Assembly: GCF_001641265.1 (NCBI RefSeq)
Contig: NW_020167533.1
Span: 930,001-994,000 of the forward strand
Source of the DNA: Pseudogymnoascus destructans
Taxonomy: Eukaryota > Ascomycota > Leotiomycetes > Thelebolales > Thelebolaceae
DNA length: 64,000 nucleotides
Direction of reading: 5' to 3'
The translations under genes and the position numbers were made by a program. Shown here piece after piece: positions 22,281 through 34,909 of this stretch; position 1 is the stretch's first letter; the number at the start of each line of letters is the position of its first letter. The notes below the pieces were generated by a model. That model was not told the origin of the DNA. It made no database searches and saw only the letters and a program-made list of their open reading frames with translations.

Positions 22281-24306
22281 ATGGCATTATTTCCCAAGAT
22301 CCAGTCTGTCTTCGGTCGTCGGGCGACCGATGATGGAGTCGCTTCCGTCCCCGTCGAGATGGTTGATGAAAAGAAAGATGCAGTCAGACAAGATCCTATC
22401 AGTGAAGGCAATGAGAAAAACAGAGAAGATCCGGCCATTGGCACAACTGGAACCGACAGCAATGATAAGGAGCAGGACCAACGTCCCGCTCAAGATGCAC
22501 AACGCGGCGTCCACGATGTAGAGGCCGTGACGCTGACCTGGACAAAGACGACGCTGGTCGTAGTCTTCGTCAAGTACGTTGCTATTCATACCGCTGACTG
22601 TCTCTGGCAAGGCCTGTCTAACAGTGCGCGTCAACAGCATCTGGTTACTTTACTTCGTCAACGCATTCCAATCCTCGATTCTCTCTAACTTGCTTCCCTA
22701 TGTTACGAGCGAATTTGAATCGCATTCGCTGCTGAATGTCATTTACATTGTCGCAAGCGCCATGTCGGCCGCGATGTATATTCCATTGTCAAAGGTTCTC
22801 GATGTCTGGGGTCGTGCTGAAGGCTTCCTTGTCATGGCAACTTTCTCCACGCTGGGATTGGTTCTTATGGCTACGTGCCATAACCTTCCCACCTTCTGCG
22901 CCGCATATGTGAGGTTATTTCCCTGTCCGTGGCAACACGTGGAATATTCTGTTGATGCTAAACGGTTGGATGCTAGGTATTTTACAGCATTGGCTTCGGA
23001 GGTATGACTTACTGCGTGGACGTCATCACGGCCGACGCGTCCAAACTGAAGAATCGAGGATTGGCATACGCCTTCACGTCCTCGCCGTATATGATTACGG
23101 CATTCGCGGGAGCGAAAGCATCGGAGGATTTCTATTACAACATCAGCTGGCGATGGGGTTTCGGCTGCTTCGCAATCATCTTCCCCATCGTCGCTGCCCC
23201 TCTATACATTCTCTTGAAGGTCAACCTCAAGAAAGCCGAGAAACGAGGCCTCGTGGTCACCGACAACAGCGGCCGGACATTATTGCAAAATATCTGGTAT
23301 TACGCCATTGAGTTTGATGGTGGGTAACACAGCCTTTTAAGAACGAGACATTGCAAAATACTGACCTTCGATAGCATGTGGAGTCCTCCTGTTCTCTGTT
23401 GGCCTCACCGTGTTTTTGCTACCTTTCACCATCGCCGACAGCGCTCCCAACGGCTGGTCCTCGGGCTATATCATTGCCATGCTAGTCATAGGATTTGTCG
23501 CACTCGCCTCCTTTGGCTTTTTCGAGGTGTACCTGGCTCCGACACCCATGCTCAACTTCAGCTTTCTCACCGATCGAACCGTCATCGGCGCGTGTATATT
23601 GAGCATCACATACCAGATCTCCTATTACTGTTGGGCCAACTTCTTCACTTCCTTCCTGCAAGCTGTCAACAATGTGACCATCGCCCAGGCCGGATATATT
23701 AGTAACACCTTCGACGTCGTGTCCGGCATGCTCCTCCTGCTTGTCGGCTACATGATTCGCCGGACGGGTTACTATAAGTGGCTCCTCTACATCGCGGTCC
23801 CGCTGTACATATTCTCACAGGGCCTGATGATCTACTTCCGCCGCCCTAACCAATCAGTCGGCTACCTCGTCATGTGCCAGGTCTTCATCTCGATCGGCGG
23901 CAGCATCTTCATCCTCATCAGCCAGGTCGCCATCCTGGCTGCCGTCGACCATCAGCACGTCGCCGCAGTCCTCGCCCTCCTCAACGTCGCTGGTACCATT
24001 GGCAACGCCATGGGCTCCACCATCTCTGGCGCCATCTGGACGAACACCTTCGAGAAGGCGCTAGAGAGGAATCTGCCTACGTCCGCGCTGCCCGATCTGC
24101 GGACTATTTACGAGGATCTTGAGACGCAGTTGAGTTATGAGGTCGGTAGCCCGACGAGACTGGCGATCCAGGAGTCATATGGGTATGCGCAGACGAGGAT
24201 GTTGGCGGCGGGGACGGGGATCATATGTCTTGCGTTAATTTCTCTCTTGCTGATTAGGAATATTAATATTGCCAAGGTGGCGCAGGTTAAGGGTACCGTC
24301 TTATAA
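22281..24306 (+). CDS. MFS siderophore-iron transporter (MirB/MirD type)
   Basis: Four exons (22281-22573, 22638-22908, 22977-23319, 23375-24306; introns of 64, 68 and 55 nt) encode 612 residues. About 90 hydrophilic N-terminal residues precede a many-helix membrane protein of the siderophore-iron transporter (SIT/ARN) branch of the major facilitator superfamily. Typical segments are WLLYFVNAFQSSILSNL in the first helix and GGMTYCVDVITAD. Such carriers take up ferri-siderophores across the plasma membrane by proton symport. The upstream region carries three GATA-type iron motifs. In A. fumigatus, mirD lies in the fusarinine cluster while mirB, elsewhere, is the TAFC carrier. I cannot tell which paralogue this is. 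Confidence 0.92.
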
Positions 24307-24875
24307 GTGTGCGCGATTCAGCCGTTGGCTTGGAAGTGGTGTGTGGGGGATAAAAATTGTTGGAGATACTAAGATTGGTGGTATATCGTCGCAGATATTT
24401 TGTTTATAATATAATTCATTTAAAACGATCCCATTTTTTAAAGTCTTCTCTCCATACTAGTAGCATACACTCAAGGAGACAGCTAAGTGTGGTCTCGCCT
24501 ACACTGCCCAAGGAGAACGGGGAAAGCGCGATAGACCTTGTGGTTGAAACGATGACGGAAGGTAGTTGGCAATGGATAGGAAAGAGCGAAGGGAGATGGT
24601 AACTGTGAATAAATGGAAGGGGCGATGTCAGCCGAGATGGGATATGGGATGGAAGGAGCGACACATCACGGCAGAAAGAATAGGGCGGCAGGAGCGAGTG
24701 TGACCTCCATTTATCACAAACTCCCACAGCAATAACATAGGCTTCGGGGTATTGGTTCGTAGTTAGTGGATAATGAGCACATTTGATGTTTATTGGTTTA
24801 GCTGATACTAAGGAGATAATAACTATATACAAAATGCTGGCTAACGCTATATGATCAATCTATTTAGTCCGGTAT
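24307..24875. other. Convergent intergenic region
   Basis: The MFS gene and sidD converge here. No supported ORF and no repeated motif. Presumably the two 3' UTRs and terminators. Confidence 0.5.
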
Positions 24876-27800
24876 CTAGACTGGACACAACTGTTCTGCC
24901 GATTCAAACATCCCATCAAGCACCAACAACTCCGACTGCCGAACCGAAAGTTCCTCAACAGCCGCAGCCAGCTCCTTCAGCACCTCATCCATAAACACAG
25001 CATCCCTCTCACTCCCCACAACCCCAACATGCAACACCCCACCCTTGATGAACGAGACGGCCTTGAAAGGCGCCGCCGCATCCCCGTGCGGATTCAAAAT
25101 ATCCACCTTACACTCCCCACCAGCAAACGGCATCGTATCGAAGTCCTCAAAATCCTGATGATGGACAATCGAATCCACTCCCGCCTCCTTCGACCACTGC
25201 GTGCACTTCTCCTTTATCGCGCTGAACCCAACGTAGTCATGGGCAGCTGACTCAGCACTCTGGTTCTGGATGAAGCGGAGTAAGTCGAGGGCCGTCCACT
25301 CCCGCGAGAAGGCGACGCGGAGGGGCGTGAGCTGGTAGCAGGGTCCCATGACGTTCTCGATGTTGGGGAGGTCGTTGGTGCGGCCTGAGGTGACGCTGGC
25401 GAATGTTACGTCTGTGGTGCGGAGACGGCGGGCGAGGAGGAGGGCCCAGGCGGCAGAGAGGAGGGTGGCCGTGGTGATGTCTTGCAGGGGGGTGAAGGCG
25501 AGGACGGGGTGGGTTTGGAAGGTTGCTTTGTCCGTGGGTTGGGTAGAGAGTCCGGGGAGGATGGAGAGGGTGGAGGCGTTTAGGAGATTGCGCCAGTACG
25601 TGTGGGCACTGGTGTGGGCACGATCGTTGGAAACTAGTGTCATGTATGAGGAGAATGGTTCGAAGTCGACGATTTTTGCGCTCGTGTATAAGGTTTCCAG
25701 GTCTTGGAGCAGGCGGGGCAAAGACATGCCGTCGTATTGAGCGTGAGAGAGGCCGATGATGAGGCACTCTTGGCCGTCATTGCCTTCGACGTGTAGCAGC
25801 TTGAAGAAAGATGATCCGAGGCGGAAGTCTCCTTCTATGTGCGTATTACAGAGGTCAGCAACGTATTGCTTAAGATCGCCATCCGCCTTATGCGTCGTTA
25901 CAGGGGAATCGAACTCATCTAAGACGACTTGATAAAAGGTTGATTCGTGCTCGATGAAGACGGTGCGTAGGATATCGTGGGTCTTGACTAGCTTCTTGCA
26001 GGCGTCGAACAACTTCTCGCGATCGATGCCGCTATCAAAGTATAACATGGTATATTGCATCGACGTCCGCGGTACTCGGAGCGTTCCTCTGATATCAAGT
26101 GCTTGTGAATCCGTCACCGTGCATACATCTTGAATAGAACAACGCGGATCGACAAGCTGCGGCCGAACAATCGTCGACAGGAATAGGTCCTGGTCCAAAT
26201 TGCCCAGCGTCGAAAAGCGCCTGTAGGGCTGGACCTTCGGTTTCGGGGCTTCACCTATTTTCATCACTTTGGCGGCATCACCAAGACGCATGTGCCGGAA
26301 TATATCGGCGACAGTTAAACTGTGTCCCAGGGTGCGGAGACGTGATACTAATTTCATGGCGTAGACAGAGTCACCTCCGATACGGAAGAAGTTGTCGTCG
26401 ACGTCTATCTTCTCCGGGCTGATTCCAAGAATCGTCGCCCAGGAAGACCGCAGAATATCTTCCGCAGGTGTCAAGTTGGCTTTCGCGGAGGTTTTGGTCC
26501 ATGCCTCCTCGATTCTTTCGTGGATCTGAGTGAGTACGTGCCGTGGAATCGTGGAGGCGAGCTTGTTGAGCACACCATGGTTAATTTCGTTTGACTCCGC
26601 AGGCAGTTTGTCAACTACGACGTATGCAGATGGGACCATGTATGATGTGAGGGAGTCTTGGATGAATTTGTCGAGCTTCTTCAGTGCTACTACAAGACTG
26701 AGGGGAATAGTGGCACATATGGCCGTCTTGAAGCTTTGTGGATCAGATGAGTCGGAAGTTATATTGTGCGGCACTGACATGAGCTCAACAGTGTCTCCCT
26801 CAGAAGGCTGCTGTTCTATGAAGATGACTAGTTCTTGGTCTGGAACCTGTTGGGTAGTATCTGATGATTGGAAGAGGGCCGCAGCAGCATGAATAGTTGG
26901 TGGGAGAAGTCTTGTGAAGTGACCTTCAAGATCTCCAATATCCACTGTATGCCCCTGGAATGACACGACATTCTCCTTTCGACCAACAAATACTAAGGTG
27001 TTATCTTGTTGCAACTGAACCATGTCGCCTGTCGCCTGTGCTCGTCCCCCGCGACCGACACATGTAGAGCTGCCTGCCTTGAGCCAAGGAGGAGACTCAA
27101 CAGTTTCACCGGAAAGGGAAGCCCCCTCAAGCCAGAGCTCGCCAGTACAGCCGATGGGAGACAATAAAGATGAGTTTCGCGGATCACACACCCAAGGTAT
27201 CAACGCGCGAGGATAGATCGCCCCCTGCTTGGTACTTGCACCTGCTCGAAGCCTTGAAGACTCATCCAAGGCCAATGGGGGAGTTTGATTCCAGCGCCAG
27301 ATCTGGTCCAATTCCACCTCTGGAACGCAAGATATCTCGTTGATTCTCCGGGACGGATTTTTCGTCAACTGCAAACACGCCATTTCTAACTGCGCAAGGA
27401 TTCGCTCCATTTGCTTAATCTCGATCAGGCTGCTGTCGAAACTGGCGCAGACCCTGAAGCCGGCCTTTTGGATCCCACAAGCTAGCATGAGCGGATAGGG
27501 GTTGAAATGGAGGGCTTCTCGCACGGCGTCTCCTTGGCTGAAGCCAAGATCGCCATCCACATACACTGGCTCTGGCTGGATTACCAAGCCTGTACTGGCT
27601 TCACATGCATGCTGAGCATCGCGGCTAACCTTTCTGATATTTTGCATCCCCATATGCTGGTATGGTGTACGGGCCAGTATGCCTTGCTGCACAGCATTTA
27701 GATAAGATTCGACTGAGCTCATGCGGTCAAATTGTATGCGAACAGGCACCGTGGCAATCAATGGGCCTATGATACTTTCAACCTCCTGCAACGGAATGTC

Positions 27801-30800
27801 TCGACCCATGAGCGTCTCGCCGAATACAACATCGTCGCTGCCTGTGTACTGCGACGATACGAGCGCCCAAGCGCCACGAATCAGTGTTGCAAGTGTGAAT
27901 GGCGACCCGCTGAGTTTTTCAAGGGGTATAAGGTGCTCAATAATGGAATCTGGAGTTGGCAAGTAGTCTCTAGATGGCAGACGGGGAAACTGGGGTCCGA
28001 CGGCACCCTTCAACTCTTGGCGCCAGAACTCCTGCATGGCGATCTCATTTGTGTCCCGCACAAATTTAACGAAGTCTTGCATTTTTGTTTTAGTCTTGGT
28101 GTGCTGGTCTTTCAAGGCGTTGGAGACCTTTTCGAGGATCAATGGCTCTGACCACCCATCGTAGAGTACGTGATGGACTGTCCAGACCATAGATCGCTTG
28201 TCATCGTTTGGGGAGCTGATAATAGCATATCGAGCTAAGCTTTCGCCTAGATTCATCCTCTCAGCCTTATCATCCTCGAGGTATTGCTCTTGGTTAGACG
28301 AATATTTCCAGGAGATGCTTTCGTTAAGGATAACTTGCTGAAGGCCGGGTTCTTGGAGCTGAGCGACACGGGTGCGTAAAATAGGGCTTGCTGCGATGAC
28401 CTCTTCCCATGCTTTTCTCCAGGCATCGAGATCAATGTGCGATGGAATACATGCAACTCTCTGAGCTACGTACGCCTTGGTAGATTTGAGCGAGAAGGTA
28501 AACAGTGACTCCTGCGTGGGTGTGCAAGGATATATGTCTTCAACTGCTTCCTGAGTTGATCCACAGGCGTGTGATGCTTCGAGGCAAGCGCTTTCGGCAG
28601 GTGTAGAAATCATAGAAAATGGTGACGTTTCTGCCAGCGCTTGCACGTTAGAAACGAGAACAACGCCAGCCATAGCCGAGAGTGTGGGGTGGCCAAAGAT
28701 GCTGGCGACAGTAAGTTCGAAATTCTGTGCTCTACAGACAGACACGAGCCTCATTGCTGTTAAGGAGTCACCACCAAGCGCGAAGAAATTAGCACTTGGT
28801 CCAATAGATTCTTCGTCAAGTTTCAATATCTCGCTCCAGAAATTCCTCAGACGCTTCTCAGTTTCAGTCATCTCTCTAGGAGCAGTGCTAGGTGTGTCTT
28901 TATCCAAATCCCGGAGATCTACGGTGGCGCCAAACTGACGGAGCCGTTTGCGATCGGTCTTGCCTGAGATTAAAGCTGGAATATAATTGACTGGTATATA
29001 TGCGTTTGGCACCATATACCGCGGTAAAACCTTTGCTATATCCACATCAGCTACTGAGAGTGTTTCGCGCAGCTCGCTGGGAAGTTGTGGTGACGTTAAA
29101 TCGGTATCCTCGCCCTTCATGGACTTGGAGGTGATAAATGCAACCAAAGTAGGTTGGCCCCCACCCGTAGGCACAATCACCTCGGCAACAACGGTGGTGT
29201 CCGAAGGGAGTCTGACCCTCAACTGACTTTCGATCTCCCCGAGCTCAACACGCTGTCCACGCAGTTTGACCTGGGTGTCCTTCCTTCCAACAAAGACAAT
29301 GCCCCCGGAACCATCGGGGTCGTATTTTCCAAGATCTCCAGTCTTGTATAGACGGCCCTGACGGCCAGCGTAGCCGTTGTGTCCTGCGACTAGCCATTTT
29401 GGGTCGTTAATGAAGACCTCTGCAGTCTTGTTGGGGTCATTCAAGTATCCTTGTCCTACAATAGGACCCTCGACAAGCAACTCGCCTACGGCACCGACTG
29501 GCATTAGTGTTTCGTGGTCGTCTGGGTTGGTGATCCAGATGGCGGCTCCATTCCCTGGCCCAATGGAGATATAGTCCCTTCCTGTGGCAGCGCTGCTGTT
29601 CACTGTGCATCCGATTGTACATTCGCAGGGCCCGTAACCGATAATAATCCTGGTGACTTCCCCCCAGAGATTAACGTCTCTCGCCGAGGCAGCCTCTCCA
29701 CCGAGACCAAGGCCGCTAAGGGATGCTATAACATCATCATCTAATATGCGGGCCACAGAAGGGGTTAGGCCGGCGTAATTGACCTGCATATTTCGCATTG
29801 CTCCGTTTATGTCATTAACTCTGTCTTCATCGGAAGGAATGCAAAGGCAACCGCCGTTGCCCAGAGTTAAAAGCATGCTGTCGATACTGACATCGAAAGC
29901 GTACGACGCAAAATCGAGAACCCTGGAGTTCTCTGTATAGCCAACCGCCTTTGCTCGAGGAATGGCACTGCTGGTATATGTTTCGTGGGAAATGGTAACT
30001 CCTTTCGGTACGCCCGTGCTTCCAGAAGTAAATATTATGTACATTAGAGCAGATGACGGGACAGCTGCTAGCTTTGGAAGTTCTTGTAAATCTGTCGAGG
30101 AGAATGTGTCCGGTTCCACGATGAGGAGCTTGCCATTTGGCACGATTGATGTCGACAGATCATGCTGGTTGTGCGACGCCACCATTATATTTGCACCCAC
30201 CTGTTCCGCCATATTTTGGAGGCGGGCAAGCGGAAGTGTTGGGTCCATAAGCACGAAGGTTGCCCCAGCTTTCATCACCGCAAGCACGGCTACAATTGTC
30301 CACTTTGACTTCTCAAAACACACTGGTAGGACATCATGCAATTTAACGCCCATTTCTTGAAGCGAGCCTGCTACGAGCGTGGAATATCGTTCGATTTGGC
30401 CGTACATCAAGTCTCCATCCCATGATGAGATTGCCACTTTTTCTAACAATCCTTGAGATCGTTCGGCTATCATGTCGTGCATGCAGAAGCCGCAGGTGGG
30501 AGGTAGGAGGTGATTCCAGCCCCATATATGATCTATATCACGCGTGGTCGGCCGAAGACATTCTTCCACGGACGCATCCGGATTCGAAATGCACATTTTG
30601 ACAGTTTCAATCAGTGACTCGATGTGTCGCGTCACGTTGTATTCTGGCATATTTTTGATTTGCCAGACTGGACGGATCTCGAGAATACTATTATTAAGGC
30701 GTAGCTCGAGGTGAAATACGCCCTTTTCTCACAGTTAGCCAATTTACATGGTAACCAAGGTAGGACATCCACTTACTTCATCTTTGGCTCCTTCGGAAGT

Positions 30801-31241
30801 TTTGGATAGTGAACTGGTGCTTAAGAGGAGCGACCCAGGGCTGGACTTGGGTGTACGCTGACTGGGTTCCGCAGCTGTGATAAAGCGAGAGACTACTGTG
30901 GCGGTGTCCGTGATATTACTTTGTAATCCTGTCACTACTTCTTCTGTTGACAGACTCCTAGTCTCTGGCTCATGTTGAAAACCATCTTCTGGGCTCTTAT
31001 ATGCCCAGTCAAAACTGGCCTGGCCGCCTTCGCGAGTCCGAAGGAGCACGATGAGCCATGATAAAAGCAATATTTCATCCTTCATGCCCGTCAGGGAAAG
31101 CAACTGATCAGATACGAGGCCAGCAACCTCGAAATATCTGAAGCCGTTGCTATCTGCCGGCTCCCCTTTTGATAGTATGTCGATAGGACCATTCTTCCCC
31201 TCGTTTTGACCTGCTATCTCATCGATGAGTATAGATCCCAT
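24876..31241 (-). CDS. sidD: Nonribosomal peptide synthetase SidD (fusarinine C synthetase)
   Basis: Exons 31241-30777 and 30722-24876 flank a 54-nt intron (GTAAGT ... AAAAG) and encode about 2103 residues, close to known SidD proteins. An N-terminal region of about 200 residues is followed by adenylation domain 1 (FTSGSTGVPKG near 386, YKTGDLGKYD near 614), carrier 1 (FFALGGDSL near 805) and condensation domain 1 (HHVLYDGW near 1005). A shortened, degenerate adenylation remnant follows (VFVGRKENV retained, core motifs lost), then carrier 2 (FFRIGGDSV near 1590) and a terminal condensation domain with SHAQYDG in place of HHxxxDG (near 1805). Known SidD joins three anhydromevalonyl-hydroxyornithine units into cyclic fusarinine C. 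It is divergent from sidJ. Confidence 0.95.
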
Positions 31242-31563
31242 TGTGACGGCAGTCCAGTTTCTCTGGTCCTGGAATCTTGGCGCGGTTCATATCAGGAGGG
31301 ACGAGCATCTTTTCAATTGTTAGATCTTTACATGAGCCGAAGCTAAACTGGAGCATTTACATTCCGAGGAAGTAAAGCAACAAGGTTCCATCTTGGCAGT
31401 GACATGGAAAGAAGTATATACTTTGATCACAAGTACCTAGCAGGGTCTCGGTACCGATTCCGTGATGCAGGGTCTCCTACGCTATCCTGAATAGGTAGAG
31501 TTTACCGAGACTAAGCTGGTGAGAATCTGATCTAGCCTAAACTGGGTAGTTCTCCGAGCACTA

Positions 31564-31575
31564 ATCTAATCAGAT
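31564..31575 (-). promoter_or_regulatory. 12-mer ATCTGATTAGAT (GATA-like)
   Basis: Third copy of the cluster 12-mer, about 320 bp upstream of the sidD start and 320 bp upstream of the sidJ start. Confidence 0.6.
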
Positions 31576-31600
31576 CCACTAGTGGTGGGGCGACTAGAAA

Positions 31601-31612
31601 ATCTAATCAGAT
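31601..31612 (-). promoter_or_regulatory. 12-mer ATCTGATTAGAT (GATA-like)
   Basis: Fourth copy of the cluster 12-mer, in the same orientation as the copy at 31564. The flanking TCC after the site is also shared with that copy. Confidence 0.6.
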
Positions 31613-31894
31613 CCTATGAGTCTTTCAGCTACCCCTATTTCAGGTCGGGTCGGTTGCGTTCCTGTATCGTATCAGAGACTTCATCGGCTTGGATTGCTCC
31701 TAGACCTAACAATGCCTGTTGCGGATGCACAAAGCCGATCTCGGAACTAAGTTCGATTGGTAACAGTATTCACCAAGGTAGTGGGGGATGGCACATAAGC
31801 CAATACTGGGCATGACGTTCCCACAGGTTACGGTCAGGACTTCTCTCGACTTCAGTGACCCCCCAAATCTGCATATAGAAATCTTCAATCCAAT

Positions 31895-33038
31895 ATGTGT
31901 TCCAAATTCTGGCCCAAAGGAGGCCTTCCAGGCATTTTGCACCATTACGTACGGTTTGCACATCACCTCGACTATCCATAACTGTAGAGGTAACTAACAA
32001 GATGCAAAATAGACGGAGACGCTTGTTACCTTCGAATATACAGCAAGCGTCACTCATAAGCCTCACAGCATTGTCTTCCTTGGAGGCCTGGGAGATGGCC
32101 TCGCAACTACATCGTACATGTCCGATATCGTACGCGCGTTACAACCAACGGACTGGTCGCTCTTCACTTTAAATCTCACATCCTCCTACCAAGCATGGGG
32201 TCTCGGACATCTCGACAGAGACACTAATGAGGTCGCCCAATGCGTAAAATATATCAAAGACTACAAGACGGACAAATTTGGCGATGGAAAAATCGTCCTC
32301 ATGGGCCATTCCTCCGGAAGCCAATTTGTTATGCATTACCTGTATCGTCCAAATCCCCACACAGGCATCGCACCCTTTGATCCCTCGTGTGAGCATGTCA
32401 AACGTCTGGAAATCGACGGAGCGATCATGCAAGCACCAGTGTCGGACAGGGAAGCAATCCTCTTGTGCAGGGAAATGGGGATCGGAGGCAAGACGCCGAG
32501 CGAGGTCGAAGCAGCATACCAGACGCTAGAAGCAATGGCCAAGGAAGCTGACCGCGAAGCATCCTGCGATACGCTGTTACCTTTATCTCTGACCAGTCAG
32601 ATTGGCTACCTACCCAATGTTCCAATAAGCAGCCGAAGATTCTTGAGTCTCAACAGCCCGCAAAGCCCGCTGGCACCGGAGGAGGATGACCTTTTCAGTT
32701 CAGATATCGGCGATGAGCAGTTAGCGAAGACCTTTGGAATGATCAAAGAGCGCGGGCTGTTAAATCACAAGCTGATGGTCTTATACTCGGGAGCAGACCA
32801 AGCGGTTCCGGCTTACGTTGATAAACAGGGCTTATTGGTGAGGTGGATGAATGCCGTTAACCATAATGGACGAGACCAAATATGGGATAGAGACCATAGC
32901 GCAGTGATACCGGGTGCTTCTCATGCGCTGAGTAACGATGACCAAGCTGAGCCGCGGAAAGATCTTGTTAGAAGAGTATTGGGATATTTGTTGACGGCTG
33001 AGAAAGTACCAACAAAGCCTACGAAATCCAATGATTAA
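31895..33038 (+). CDS. sidJ: SidJ-like siderophore esterase (DUF1749)
   Basis: A short first exon 31895-31948 (MCSKFWPKGGLPGILHHY), a 64-nt intron 31949-32012 with an ACTAAC branch point, and exon 32013-33038 encode 359 residues. The first exon is easy to miss; it restores the conserved GILHHY-TETLVTFEYT junction. The protein is an alpha/beta hydrolase of the DUF1749/UPF0613 family with HSIVFLGGLGDGLATTSY, nucleophile elbow LMGHSSGSQ, an acid in YSGADQAVP and a His in GASHALS. A. fumigatus SidJ hydrolyses fusarinine-type siderophores inside the cell to release iron. It is divergent from sidD and shares its GATA-rich promoter. Confidence 0.93.
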
Positions 33039-33275
33039 TAGAATTTGTTTGTACTCTATTTAAATCTGCAATTTATATAATTGCTGGATAACACCTCGAC
33101 GTTTCATGATTCCTATGTCTTCTAGGTCGTTATATTGTGACTAGATGCCCTCCCTCTCTTGAACCAAGCGAAATTTATGAGACGATAAGTTCGAATACCG
33201 CATTCTCTTCCAAGGAAAGGATGAAATCACTGGTATATACAACCGCGCTTTTTCCTTGATGGTTGATATGCTCGG

Positions 33276-34909
33276 TTATACCAATCTGGGGATCTTGAGA
33301 GGCTTGGTCAAAAGGGTGCAACTAGTAGCACCTTCCTCAATTATCACAGCCCCATTTCCTATGCGTGGCCGCACAAGCGATACAAATCTCTCAACAACTT
33401 CCATTGGCCGAGAAACTTTGATTTCGTCGGTAAGACTCAAGCGCCCTGTCTTATTATCAAACGAGAGGCGCCGCACCAGCGATGTCAACCCGCTCACGGC
33501 GTAAGCAGGGGCAATATCCATCAACATTGATCCGTTCTGATCAAAAGCGACTTTTCGAGCGCAATATTCTTTGCCGTCGCGCTGGCTGGACCCATCGACA
33601 ATGGGGATGTTGTGACTTTTGGAAGGTGTTCAAAAGGTATCGTAGCGATCGGGGCCAAAGTATGACTTCGTGTACTCACCTTTACCAATGTCACATAGGA
33701 GCATTACGCCATGTCTTCAAAATAGAAAGCTTCCAACATCATTGTGGTTATGTTCCTCATCGTTATGGCCTGCTTTTGCCGCAGACCCAGTGCCATCGTA
33801 GCCGCTGCACAACAGCCACTGAGCCTTTGGGTATACCACGCAGGGCTGAGGCTGTGCCTGTCTGACACAAGCGTATTTGTAGTCCATAGAAGATCACCTA
33901 GAGCAGGAGCAAATTGTAACAATGCGAGTGCATTACATCCATGGCGCTCTCTAACGGCGGGGCCATCACTTCTTCGAAATGCTCTGCCAAAAAACATGTC
34001 ACTCCTGGTAGATATTTGTCGTTTGCTTCAACGTCTGAGAAAGTGAGCGTTGCAGCACCTGGGAAGAAGCAATTTTGCTGAAATAAAGCGATAGGAGCAA
34101 ATCTTTTATCAGAGAGCAGGTCGCGCTTCCCAGCTGTTCGCCTGCCGAGGAGCTCCGCAAACACGACAAAAAAACTTATTCCATAGGTCCAGTAATTGAG
34201 GCCCTCAGTGCAGGCACCATCTTCACTGAATCCGGCAATATATCGCCGATGCTACCAGCGCAAACTGCACACCAGTTACTGTCCAATACTTCCCAATGCT
34301 GGATAGTCCCTTTCTCCATGTAGCTATCGATGACGCGACGCATGACTTCTGATCGGGCCCGCTCGAAAAGGATTGAGTTTATCACCGAGTAGAGTAGAGA
34401 TTTCCGCAAGTGCTAAGCCAGTCTCGCAGGCAAAAAGGTCGGATTCAATGCGGCAACGCGGCGTTTGCTGGTATTGGAGTAACCAACGTTGGTTTCGATA
34501 GTTAAGTGGACCCGTGCATATGTGAAGGCAAACTCCACGTGTAGTCGTCACAATAGGGCCCAAATACACTCCTCGAGCGTTGTAATATCTTCCGGATCGT
34601 TCCATAACCACGCACTAAGAGAAAGACAAGCAAGACCTTGCGCCGAGAGAAGTATGGAGCTTCATATCCAAGGCGATCGCCCACGGTGTCGAACAGCTTG
34701 AACAGCCGGAATGGAAGCACATGGATGTCTTTGCCTTGAAGCTCTTTCGCAGCACTCTGGAGCTTGTCAGGAGAAGTTTGTAGGAGCTGATTGTTCAGCA
34801 CCTGGTCAATGATCTCCTGTTTCCCCGCCCATCGAAGCAGGTCATATAACGCACCTGCATCAGTTCCAGACGCCAAATCTTTGCACAGTTTACCGATATC
34901 GACGTTCAT
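33276..34909 (-). pseudogene. Heparinase II/III-like protein, decayed
   Basis: Collinear minus-strand pieces fit a fungal heparinase II/III-like polysaccharide lyase: GDRLGYEAPYFSRRK and YTWSLPSH (34909-34502), NSNWCAVCAGSIG (about 34290), EGLNYWTYGISFF running into FAELLGRRTAGKRDLLSDKR (about 34200-34100) and a C-terminal MDIAPAYAVSGLTSLVRRL segment (33527-33276). The frames change several times. Between the GSIG and EGLNYW segments the spacing is shorter than I would expect for the family, which suggests a deletion. Some breaks could be introns, but not all. It is not an obvious part of the siderophore pathway. Confidence 0.75.

Larger units (their letters stand above)
31242..31894. promoter_or_regulatory. 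Shared sidD/sidJ divergent promoter
   Basis: A 653-bp region between divergent start codons, with two copies of the 12-mer (31564, 31601) only 37 bp apart and a further AATCTGATCTAG near 31505. No supported gene. Confidence 0.65.
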
